Origin: Teratosphaeria epicoccoides
Lineage: Eukaryota; Ascomycota; Dothideomycetes; Mycosphaerellales; Teratosphaeriaceae
Assembly (NCBI GenBank): GCA_021401465.1
Contig: JADDMT010000027.1
Coordinates: 248,001-312,000, forward strand
Length of the DNA stretch: 64,000 bases
Reading direction: 5' to 3'
A program made the position numbers and the translations under genes. Under the pieces are notes generated by a model. The model was given only the letters and a program-made list of their open reading frames with translations. It was not told the origin of the DNA and searched no databases. Shown here piece after piece: positions 21,256 to 31,200 of the stretch; the first letter of the stretch is position 1; the number at the start of each line of letters is the position of its first letter.

Positions 21256-22902
21256 TTAAAGATCCTCAAGGACCACTTTATCGACGTCAAACTCCGGCGT
21301 CCGCCGTCGAACCATCAACTGCGCGCCAGGGTCCACCACGTTCAGCGTCTCATGGTAGATCTGGCGTGGCGCGCCACCCGGAGTAAATTTCCAATCATAC
21401 TTCATGACCAGATGCGCAACCACGATTCTAATCTCGCTGCTGGCAAAGACTGTGAAATTGGAGGTCAGCAATGGCAAGGTATGCTTTGGCAAGTCAAGAG
21501 GTGATGACTGACATCTGCCCGGACAAGAGTGCTCTCCAAAGCCAAACCCCAGGTGATGCCTGCTCGGCTGCACGAACTGCCACCCATCCTTCTTCTCACC
21601 GCTCTGCTGATCCCTCTCCGCCATCTTTAGGAACCTCAAGGCATCAAACTCTTTCGGATTCTCGTAGACCTCCGGATCGAAGTACTCGCCGAGGACCTGA
21701 ATCTTGGCCTTCGCTGGTAGCACCGTGCCATCCGAGAGCGGAAAAGGCCTTCTCACAAAGCGCTGCATGGCCACGAGTCCGGAGGGACGGAAACGCTGAG
21801 TCTCCTTGAGGAAGGAATCCATGATCTTGAGCTTGCCGATGGTACCTTTGCTCCAGCCTTCTGTGCCGATCACTTCGGTGATCTCCTTCCGCAACATGGG
21901 TATGATCTCGGGATGTTCGCACAGCATGATCAGTACCTGCGTGGTCGCTTCGGTTGTCGAATGAGTTCCAGCGACAGACAGCAGCAATTGCGCACCTGCG
22001 TAGTCCGGCTTATAGCGGCCGTCCTTCACTGCGATTTCTACCATCCACCCGATCGTGTCAGAGACCTTCGCCGACCTTTTGCCTTCTGCAAGCGCCTTCT
22101 TCATGTTGGCGACGCGGCGCTTGACTTCCGGATTGATGATTGCATGGGCGTCCCGAGCTTCTTTCCGTAATACTGTGCAAGGCCCAGACCAGTATTGCGT
22201 TATGAATCTCGTCACATTCAGCCTCTTGCGCAGATCCTGCATAGCCATGAACATATTCGTTGTGTACCCCTTCATGATTTCAAGCCATCGCTCGTTGCGG
22301 CACAGTGGCTTCCCTAACATCACTCGAGACATGAGGCGACCGACAACGTCCATCACCTGCGTTTTCACTGCTACCGTCTTCCATTCCTTGTCGTGCGGGA
22401 AGTTTCTTTCGATGGCATCCGTAGCTTCCTCGACCAAGTTGGTGGTGACCAGACCCAATGACTGCGTGAGCCTCGTCCTAACGACGGTTGGTACCACAAT
22501 GGGATCATGCAAAGCGGACCTAGCAGCGATGAAACCAGGATACGTGGGGAAGAATTCGTCCATGACTGCTTCATTGAGGTCCAAGGCATCGCTAGCTTTC
22601 AGTTCCTCTACGTATCGATTTGGAACCACCAGTTTAGGGCCAATTCCAGTCACGATTTGGAAAACCTTTCCTTTGTACTCGTCGAGACCTTTGGCAATGA
22701 CGGCATTACCATCTCTCAGGTAGGATTCTTTGGGACCCAAACCGGGAAGAGAAATGACTGGGAAGCCTGCGATGGGCTTTGATTCGGCGGAAATGGCAAA
22801 GTAAACGTAAGCAGCCAAGCCAAAGGCGATTGCAGCCGCAATGACCTGCATGAGGAGAGAAGTGCTCCCAAGGAGATGTGCGGTGCTGTTAGCGACCGAC
22901 AT
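21256..22902 (-). CDS. Cytochrome P450, ent-kaurene-oxidase-like (527 aa)
   Basis: Exons are 22902-21513 and 21449-21256 (1584 nt, in frame). An N-terminal membrane anchor (about residues 15-38) precedes the catalytic domain. The I-helix carries SVAGTHSTTEATTQ, with AGxHST where many P450s have AGxDTT. The K-helix has KETQR (ExxR), and the heme loop reads FGFGEHSCPGR, then FFASSEI across the junction. The 63-nt intron (21450-21512, GTCAGT to CACAG with CTGAC) is a multiple of three and has no stop, so naive calling would retain it and destroy the heme-ligand loop. The helix after the loop (KYDWKF) resembles fungal ent-kaurene oxidase-type P450s, which oxidise terpenoids and other secondary metabolites. 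The real substrate is unknown and no biosynthetic partner gene lies beside it. Confidence 0.87.
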   Translation of the reverse strand: MSVANSTAHLLGSTSLLMQVIAAAIAFGLAAYVYFAISAESKPIAGFPVISLPGLGPKESYLRDGNAVIAKGLDEYKGKVFQIVTGIGPKLVVPNRYVEELKASDALDLNEAVMDEFFPTYPGFIAARSALHDPIVVPTVVRTRLTQSLGLVTTNLVEEATDAIERNFPHDKEWKTVAVKTQVMDVVGRLMSRVMLGKPLCRNERWLEIMKGYTTNMFMAMQDLRKRLNVTRFITQYWSGPCTVLRKEARDAHAIINPEVKRRVANMKKALAEGKRSAKVSDTIGWMVEIAVKDGRYKPDYAGAQLLLSVAGTHSTTEATTQVLIMLCEHPEIIPMLRKEITEVIGTEGWSKGTIGKLKIMDSFLKETQRFRPSGLVAMQRFVRRPFPLSDGTVLPAKAKIQVLGEYFDPEVYENPKEFDALRFLKMAERDQQSGEKKDGWQFVQPSRHHLGFGFGEHSCPGRCQSSPLDLPKHTLPLLTSNFTVFASSEIRIVVAHLVMKYDWKFTPGGAPRQIYHETLNVVDPGAQLMVRRRTPEFDVDKVVLEDL

Positions 22903-24567
22903 GGTGGACGAGATCCGTTCGATGATGCGATATTGTCGTGGGAGAACGAGGGCTTTCTTAACGGGAGCGCGTGATACACGGTCTGACCGTCTGATATATT
23001 ACTATCTCAGACACAGATGCCCGGCAATGCGGGCCTCGCATCCTGGTCACAACTGGGAGCCTGGGAAGCTCGCATATTGTGAACGCCTCAGTGTTGCGTG
23101 TGGGATCAAGTTGTCCTGCCAAGCTTCAAGGGTGTCCTGGTCACCCGGCATTAATGAGCCGTATATTACTGGTTCAAAAACCTTGGACAAGATCACTGGC
23201 GGCTTGCTGTGAATCCAAGCGGGCTGTTGCCCAACTTCAGCGACAGCGATCTGAAGAGGCTGAATCGGCGAGGGCTTGCGGGGTGAGGATGCTCGCATTA
23301 TTGCTAATTCCGATTTCTGCATACATGTACACACATAGCTCCTAGTAGGCTCCTACATGTAATCCGAAGCGGAGCGAGATATCCGTCATCAAGGTCGCGG
23401 GACAAGCGCGTGCCTAGGTAGGTTGCATGTGCTTGGCTAGGAGCACGGGTAAATATATAGGTGCGACCTAACAAGCGTACACTGTACGTTGGTGTTACCC
23501 GGAATGACGCTGGTCCGGACGCGGCGGCTAGCGGGGGGCTCACGCCAGGTCGGGCCCGTACAGCAGATTGGACCCTGCAGCTGCGCTATTGACGTCTGCT
23601 ATACAAGGCTCTGCGGTAAAAAAAATATCACGAGCTGCAGAGCCTAGCCGCAGCGCAGAAGCTACAACGGTCTGTGCATTGCAACATCATGGGGGTCCTA
23701 TGCGTAAAAGTGCTCAGGCTGTAATGAGACACCATGGGTGGCCAACTAAATATTAGCTGGCACATTCATGGAACTTCGATCAAGCAGAGTGCGGGGCTCC
23801 CAGATTCTCGATTACTAAGCGTGAATCTAGACACAGTTAGCAGCAGCGGGGCTCACTAGCGTCAAACCCGAGCAAGCGCCACCTCGGGTGCACCACTGCG
23901 GCAATAACCGTACCAACTATCACGTGCCGTACCCAGATGATCATATGTACGGATATGATTCGTCTCTCATACAGTGCATCAGACCTTCATTGCACCTCGC
24001 AAACTCCTGCCCATCAAGGTCGTCCTGAGTATCGCCGCCGCAAGACTTGTTCTTGTACGCTACACACACCACGGCGCACAGATCCCAAATGCATCGATTG
24101 GTATACAAGGGGAAAGGAGGACATTTCCCTCAGTATCGGGATACTACAGGGTTTGCATCAATCGATCAAGCGGTTCACTGGTCGAAAAGCTGACTGTGTC
24201 GACAGAATGATTGCGTGGTGAAGCTTGACTGCTTGTAGATATGAGAGATCCGACTGATAACGCAATCAACTGCCTATAATGCCTGGGTCCGAATATCATG
24301 GTTCGATTCATATCCACCGGTTGAGAAGCTGGCTGACTGATGGAATCGTGGTAGCAAACGCAGGAAGTCTAGGCACAGAGTTATGCGCAAGCTTAGAGGA
24401 GCAGATCAGATACCAGGAACGGAAGGCAATAGCATTTGCGTCCAGTGGACAGTCCCTCATCAAAAGTTCCAAGCAGTAGGCTTGCTCCATGCCTCAATAC
24501 AGGCGAAGTGCGTCGACCTTCTCCAGCCTTGTGTAGTGACAATCATGGCATGACCTGCCCAGACGCT
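22903..24567. other. Gene-poor spacer
   Basis: No coding signal was found in 1.66 kb. It holds a nested inverted repeat (23581-23658). The flanking sequence has several short ATATAT/ACATGT patches. Confidence 0.5.
23581..23658. repeat. Nested inverted repeat around a poly-A/T spacer
   Basis: Outer arms CTGCGCT (23581) and AGCGCAG (23652) enclose inner arms AGGCTCTGC (23606) and GCAGAGCCT (23637), all exact reverse complements. The inner spacer contains an A run. It could form a hairpin; it may be a small transposon relic. Confidence 0.65.
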
Positions 24568-26007
24568 TCAGGGTGGTCGAGATGGTCCATTTGTTTGCGG
24601 CTGTCCACAGGTGCATTGGGCGTCCCATCCAATTCGGACTGCGACGTCTAGAACCCTGCCATTCGTCCAGTACGGATCATCGAATCTAACGTGGAATAGA
24701 TTGGGGGCATGCTGAGCCAGCACCTCGACCATTTGCCTGAACTCTGAGCGGGATAATGTGTACTTTGGTCGGACAGTCCTGAAAAACAAAGATGCAGTGC
24801 ACAGCGTTACTAAGCCAGGGAAAGCAGGCTGCTGCGGCAGGGAGAGAAAAGGGGCTAGATCGTAATGGCCGGGGATATATATGCTCCGCAGGTGCCGGCA
24901 GTGCTTGAGTAGAGCGTGCAGAGCTTGTCCTCCTGACGGGTGCTGTAGCCTCAATTCAAGAGACACTAACAAAGGCAAGCACTGCACGATGCTGCACAGC
25001 GTCTCATCCGTGAAGTCTGGTGCGGACACCTTGCGCCTCTGCTTCCCAACATAGAGGCGAGACAAGTTGCGAAGCTTCGACAGAGACTCGAGGTCTCTGC
25101 TCAATAGAGGTGCATCTCCTTGCACTCGAAGCGACAATGACTCCAGGTTGATTAAGGAGCACAACGGAGCGATGACCAATTTCGGAGGTTCCGTGACATA
25201 TCTGTGCGGAAGTGCCAATTCAAGGCGGACTAGTTGTGGCATGAGCAGGCCCATCCGAAGCAGAGTAGGATGCGTCGCCTCGCTACGCAGTGACGTGAGC
25301 CGTAGAAACGGCGAAGTACGCCACGTCAGGTCTGGCATGGTCCCCTGTAACGTCATTGATTCGAGTCGAGGGCGAGCCGCAAGGGAGCAAAGCAGGCGCT
25401 CCGTCGAATTTGACGAAGACCAACTCAGTAGCGAATCGAGCCGCAGCTCACGAAGCCTCGGCAGAGCTTCGACCATTTCTGCGAGCATAGAGACTGAGCG
25501 TGGATCGTTCTCTCTCAAGCCGATATCGAGCGTCTCTAGACCTGGACAATATTTTGCCAAGGAGGTAGATAGGTCTTGAGGGACCATCTCTGCATGCCCC
25601 ACACATAGCGAGCGGAGTGAAGGTCCTAGCAGACGATGTACCCACACTTCAGGAGACGGAAGGGGTAGCTCGATCGACGGTCGATAGATTAGGACCGACT
25701 CGAGCTTGCGGAATGATACTGTTGAGAGCTGCTCGTTCAGATTTCTGGGATGTACGCAAAGGTGGCGGACCTGGTTCGCGTATTACTGGCGTCGACTGGG
25801 CTCAACGGATGAAAGGAAAAATTTACGAAGATCCATGTTCCGCCACGCAATGGACATTACAGGATCGAGCCAGCTTCGCGCCACACACGCAATGTGCCAG
25901 TACTGTTCCCTGTCTCCTGAATGATACGGCTCCAGGCGGTGGTGTACGATAAATGAGACCAGCTCTGGAAGGCGAAAGACCTCGGCCATGGGGTCGCGGG
26001 AGGTCAT
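24568..26007 (-). pseudogene. F-box / leucine-rich protein gene with one in-frame stop
   Basis: Reading leftward from the ATG at 26007, one frame runs 74 codons, hits TAA at 25785-25783, and then continues in the same frame without any other stop to 24568. The N-terminal part is F-box-like (FRLPELVSFIVHH, then YWHIACVARSWLDPVMSIAW). The remainder of about 400 residues shows repeated L-x-x-L-x-L segments typical of F-box LRR proteins (LETLDIGL, LRELRLDSL, LESMTLQG, LESLSLRV). The sequence across the stop reads as one protein (ending PSRRQ, stop, YANQVRHLCV), so this looks like a single nonsense change. CAA to TAA would be a C-to-T event, as in RIP. No GT-AG pair that removes the stop keeps the frame. 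Readthrough or a sequence error are the alternatives. Confidence 0.65.
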
Positions 26008-26389
26008 GGTTGTTGTTGCAAGGTATTATTGAGACGAGGCAGCAAGCAAAGGTGAAGAGAGCAGGACGGGGTCAAAGCCCTCAATAGTCCTGAAGATGAC
26101 GGAGAGAGGTGAGTCAGGAAGGAAGAAATCCTCCACGGTGCGTCAGACTGCTTACAGAATCCGCCGACCCAAATGCTTGCTTCAGTGCCAGGCGGGCTTG
26201 TGCTTCTACATCTGTCTTGAGGTCCTCTCGTCCTCTTACCTGTGGTGATCCATCAAGCGTGACTTTTCAATGTTCCATGCTCAATGAAGAAACAACCATC
26301 TCTAGCAGCGCAAATTTTGGCCCAGAGATCGACAAGCACAGTAGTCGAAAATCATGAACTTTTGGGAGAGATTTCAACTTCAAAGGCAT

Positions 26390-26720
26390 AGAGCATAGAA
26401 AAAGTCCTATAATATAGATAATTATATATAATTGCATAAGCAGATTCTTGATATTAACATAAATCTTCCTACAACAAAGATTTAATGTATATCTTAAATT
26501 TTCAGTTTCTAATAAAGATAAAATACTTAAGAAATAATAGCTTTTTCTAGCTTAGAGTATATAGTTACTTAAAAGCTCTACTAGTACTATAACTAGTGAG
26601 TATTACTAAATGTAGTCTAGTTGACTAACTAGTATCAATCCTACTAGTAGTGCTACTACAGCGCTACTAACGCATTAGAACTACTAGCTGAGGCTAACTG
26701 GTGCTGCGACTAAAGAGCAA
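26390..26720. repeat. AT-rich, CpG-poor block, probable RIP-mutated relic
   Basis: The composition switches sharply to A+T with very few CpG and many TpA steps. From about 26575 to 26700 there is a cluster of ACTAGT and CTACTAG motifs. No open frame survives. This is the usual look of a repeat-induced-point-mutated transposon remnant in filamentous ascomycetes, but I could not identify the parent element. Confidence 0.55.
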
Positions 26721-27000
26721 CTAATCACAACCTAATCGGCACGTTTCGACCGCCGTCGGGAGCTCAGAGACCCGGCTACCCGGCTACATTCCACCAATTG
26801 GAACACGCGGCCAGCCACGGCAGCTCCCGCAGAATCTGGTGACACGCTATGTCCCAGCCACAGATGTAGCAGATGGTACTGCCACCTCGGTATGCAGCGC
26901 TGTGACACCCGCGTGGAGCGGCGCAGGACAGCCTCTCGTAGTCGACGATAGGGCGCATATTGCCGTCGGGCGCGAGACAGTGGCCACGAGCAGGCTCATT
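26721..27000. other. Spacer between the AT-rich block and the pentad-repeat gene
   Basis: GC content returns to normal. Nothing is recognised apart from the 3' flank of the pentad-repeat gene. Confidence 0.4.
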
Positions 27001-27660
27001 CTAGCGGAACCTATGGTGCTGATTGAAACCTAGCCTCGAACAGCCTTCGCGGTCTATACCTCTGGCTGAGAAGCCATCTTGATCTGAGAAGAGTCATGGA
27101 AAATCAGCTTGTCGGAGGTGGTATACGTTGTCGCAGCAAGAGAACGTACCGTGACCATCTGAGTCAAATCCATCCGAATCGTATCCGTGCTTGTCAAAGC
27201 CGGCTCTCGAATAGCCAAAGGCGTCTCGATCTAGACAACGTCGTATCCACCCGCTCTATATAACGAGCGATGAAGTCCGATGAAGGAGTAACCCAAGATG
27301 TCAAATCCTTCAAAGTCTGGCAAGTACGTTAGTCAAGCGTCGAAGATGGTCGAGGCGGAGCAAATATACCGTGCCCGTAGGTCAAGAAACCCTCAGCGTT
27401 TATTCTCCGTGTGTCGACACATTGACGATCTGCAGAGAGCATTAGACCTATTCGAGTAGGCATTCAACAACAGTCATACCGTAACCTGCTTCGTTAAAGC
27501 CAGTCCAGTCAAAGCCCTCCTATATAGTCGTTAGTGCCAACTCACATCACGGATTTTTGGCGGTCTGCAGAATGCTTACATGGTCTCTGCCATTTCTGTC
27601 CCGCCCGGCGTCATCGAAACCATGGCGCTCATAGCCTGAGAAGTGGTAATGGCTTGGCAT
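27001..27660 (-). CDS. Tandem pentapeptide protein, G-[FYH]-D-x-x units (122 aa, six exons)
   Basis: Exons on the minus strand are 27660-27580, 27519-27480, 27429-27370, 27316-27293, 27230-27150 and 27083-27001 (369 nt, 123 codons with stop). After an eight-residue head the whole product is 22 five-residue units in unbroken register (for example GFDDA, GYDRQ, GHDFE, then GFDKH-GYDSD-GFDSD), closed by HRFR and TAG. Gly leads 19 of 22 units and an aromatic or His is usually second. Introns 2 to 5 are all phase 1, and each falls right after a unit-opening position; three of them split the Asp codon. Most have standard ends (GTAAGC, GTATGA, GTATAT, GTACGT donors; ACTAAC branch sites). Intron 4 has the poor donor GTTACT. 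No signal peptide or known domain is present, and the function is unknown. It is not the A(D/N)Lxx bacterial pentapeptide family. The N-terminus could continue into the adjacent upstream frame. Confidence 0.6.
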
Positions 27661-28160
27661 GTAACATTGGCGCAGTCTGTTCTGAAAGCAGCCGGTGTGC
27701 TGTATTCTTCGGTCTTATCGTCCCACTTCGAGAGCAAGACGATGCGCGGAGCTTTCCTACTGCTAAGGAAGCTCTGTATGGTCTCGTCCGAGGTCGTACC
27801 ACAAATGTCCTTGTCGTAGCAGGGGACCGGGTAGTATATGTACGTGGCGAGGGTATTGTGTCGTGATTGCTTATCGTGCAGTCCTACAGGCAAATTGACT
27901 GGCGTATTGTCATAGTCGCGCTGACCGCATGGCAATGCTGCTGCGATATGTTCTTCCATAAGTAGAGACTGCTGACGATGGCATAGCAATGTGCCGTCAT
28001 CGCTCCCAAGGTAGAGCGGGCGGAAGGATCCCGCTCTCTTTATGCCCACCACGAGTTCTTCCCAGAGCTTGCCTCGATGGACGAATGTCGTGAGTGATCG
28101 TGCAGTCAGACGCCAACGCAACGAGCTATGCGGCCTGGTGCAAATTGCTGCGAATGGCAT
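27661..28160 (-). CDS. Uncharacterised open frame upstream of the pentad-repeat gene
   Basis: A minus-strand frame opens at an ATG at 28160 and stays open to 27576, past the start of the repeat gene in another frame. Its composition looks natural, with segments such as KLWEELVVGIKRAGSFRPLY and FLSSRKAPRIVLLSKWDD. I recognise no family. It may be the 5' exon of the pentad gene: a good acceptor TTCTCAG at about 27640 would lead in phase 1 straight into the first unit, and GTACGA near 27805 is a possible donor. It may also be a separate small gene. The ATG lies only 76 bp from the dcl2 start on the opposite strand. Confidence 0.35.
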
Positions 28161-28236
28161 GCCGCTCAGCAGTCTCTAACCTGACCATCCGTGCTGCAAT
28201 CAAATTGACAGGGACATCACGAAAGCCGAGAGCGAG

Positions 28237-31200
28237 ATGGCCGTCGAGATGCAGCAACAACAGTCCGAGTTCAGGCTCCGCTCGTACCAACAAGAAATGC
28301 TCGACGCTAGTCTCCAGCGTAATATCATCGTAGCAATGGACACTGGAAGTGGCAAGACTCACGTTGCCATCGCCTTACTGAGATCTGTCTTGCAGACGGC
28401 ACAGCTGGGAAAGCTGGCCTGGTTCATGTCGCCGTCGGTGGCTTTGAGCAATCAGCAGTACCGAGTCCTGCAACAGCATCTTGCTGCATACCGCATCATC
28501 ACACTAACCGGAGCGGACGGCGTCGATAAGTGGACAGATCAGAGACTGTGGGATGCTGCACTTTCCGGTGTCAACGTCGTGGTGGGCACACCAGCGGTTT
28601 TGGCTGACGCTCTCACGCACGCTTTCGTTCGCATGGACCGCTTGAGCCTTCTCATTTTTGACGAAGCTCATCGCTGCGTCAAGAACAGTCCCATGAACAA
28701 CATCATGAAAAACTTCTACCATCCGGCTAAGGCCAAGAACGAACATGTGCCTCACATTCTTGGCTTGAGCGCCAGCCCGGTGATGGGCTCGAAGCAAGGA
28801 AGCCTGGAACAACTCGAAGCGAACCTAGATGCTGTAGCCATGACACCCAGCGTTGAACGTGCAGCCCTTCGAAAACATGTTCATCCACCACAGATGTTGA
28901 TCTCGACATTTAGAGCCAGTCCCCAATTTGCCGTGCCTAGTGCGAGTGGGCCTTGCGACGCATTGGTGGTGGCGGCCGAGGAATATGATTTCGACGCCGA
29001 TCCATACCTGCTTGACCTGAAACAGGCAGGTGACGAACGTTTTCGGGCTCGACCGGACAAACTGTTGCAGAAGACCAAGCCGTATTGTAGCGAGGAGCTG
29101 AGGGCTCTCAGCCGCCGAGTCACAGCGCTATATGAGCAGCTCGGAATCACAAGTGCAGAATGGTACCTCAGCACATATGTGAGACGCTTCAGAGAGGGCC
29201 TGCAGAGTACTGGCATTATGCCCGACCTAGCGCTGCGAGAACAATATCACCTGATGGCAATACTGGATGGCATCGTGCCCCCGGAACGACACGTCGGTGT
29301 CGTCACGCCTCCCAAGACAAGTGCCAAATTTCAACAGCTCTTGTGTCTTCTTAACCAGCAATCAGGTCCACTACGCCGTGGCATCATATTTGTGGAACAG
29401 CGCGCAACAGTCTCTGCACTGACGCACCTCCTCGAAATCCACAGTGTCCCGTATAAGATCGGCGGCTTCGTTGGTACATCTGCAAACCGAGCTCGAAAGA
29501 TGGTAAGCTAGATCCCTCGATGCTGTACTCTATAGTTTCTTGGCATTCTAGATTGACTTGTCTCTCCTAAGAGCCTTGCAGACCTCGCAGATTCGAAACA
29601 ATATGAGCAAGATCTCGAGCTTTTTAGGAGCGGCGCAAAGAATCTCATGATCGCAACGAATGTGTTGGAAGAAGGCATTGATGTTTCTGCTTGCAACCTT
29701 GTCATCTGCTTTGACCTGCCAAAGAATCTTGTATCATTTGTTCAGCGCCGTGGCCGGGCTCGCCAGACAGGTAAGGATGACTGCGAATTTTCAGTCTCGC
29801 AGTCTTTTGACCTACTGAGAACAGACTCCGCGTACTGTCTTTTCATTGCCAGCGACGACTTGAAATCCGACCCGGGCAAATGGCAGACGTTGGAGGCTAA
29901 GATGAAAGAAGCGTACATGCAGGATCGCTCGGACCCGGAGCAGACCGGAGAAGACGAAGACGCAATTGCGAATCGGAAATACCGCGTGGAGTCTACCGGC
30001 GCCCTGCTCACGCTGGAGAATGCGAAAGCTCATCTGTACCACTTCTGTGCAGTCAGTGCCTTGGAAGTGAGCAAATATGTGGATCTCCGGCCAGAATTCG
30101 CGACTATGGAACGCAGCGGTCCGCTGCCTTGGACGGCGACCGTGACACTACCGTCGCTCATTCATTCCGACCTGAAAAGCGCAGCATGTTCCCGAGCTTG
30201 GAAACTTGAGGAAAGTGCCATCAAAGATGCCGCCTTCGAAGCATACATTGCGCTTCACAAAGCAGGCCTTTTGAACGACAACCTACTGCCGCTGGTCAAA
30301 GACTATGCACCAAAAACCGGTGAGCACATTGACCAGCCATCGTTGCTCACTGTATCAGAAAGGAAAAGCTCGTGGCATGTCTTGGCTCCCTCAAATGGTG
30401 CATGGCACTCATTGAAAGTCAACATCAGCGGAGACGGAAGACACTGGATTACCCACATACTGATCCCGCTGGCATGGCGCCAGAGCGACAGTCTATATCT
30501 TCATTGGAACGAGCTTGTACAGTATCACGTCTCGCTGGAGCCTGATGACGACGCGGGAACGGAAATGAGTTCAGGACATTTGCAGCAAGCCACGCAGAAA
30601 TTGCTCCGCAACGTTCACGGTGACCGAGTTCCTGCCGATTGCAACGACCTCATGTTTGCAATCGTCGACATTTGTGGTCACGCTCCATCCCTACATCACA
30701 GCGAGAAAGTCATGCTACGGCTGAAGAGTCAAGGTGACCGTTTGTTCGTTGCCGAGCGCTCCAGTGTTGAGGCAGCAGGCAATCCAATCCTCGTCAGAGG
30801 CTTCCCTAAACGAAAAGACTTCTTGCACCCACTTACAGCTGGCTCAAAAAACGCTGCATACACCACCGAGCGGCTGGTCTTGCCAGACGAGTGCTATGTC
30901 GAGCAGAACCTTTCCTTCGAATCAGCACTTGTCGCCACCTTCATACCCTCCATATTGCACCGCATCGAGATCTGCCTGTCTGCACTGCGGTTGCAAACAA
31001 CAACCTTACGGGACATAGGGTTTCATGGCACGGACCTGATCATTGAGGCCATCACCGCCCCGGCCGCTAATGAAAGCGTTGACTACAATCGACTTGAGTA
31101 TCTTGGCGACGCGATCCTTAAGTTCTGTGCGAGTCTTCAAGTCATGGCTCAACATCCGACGTGGCCGGAAGGCTATCTCACAGTTGAGAAGCTCCGCCTC

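Noticed and set aside
24279..24479. Possible tRNA suggested by a GGTTCGATTC box near 24300
   Set aside because: No matching A box, acceptor stem or anticodon arm could be built around it.
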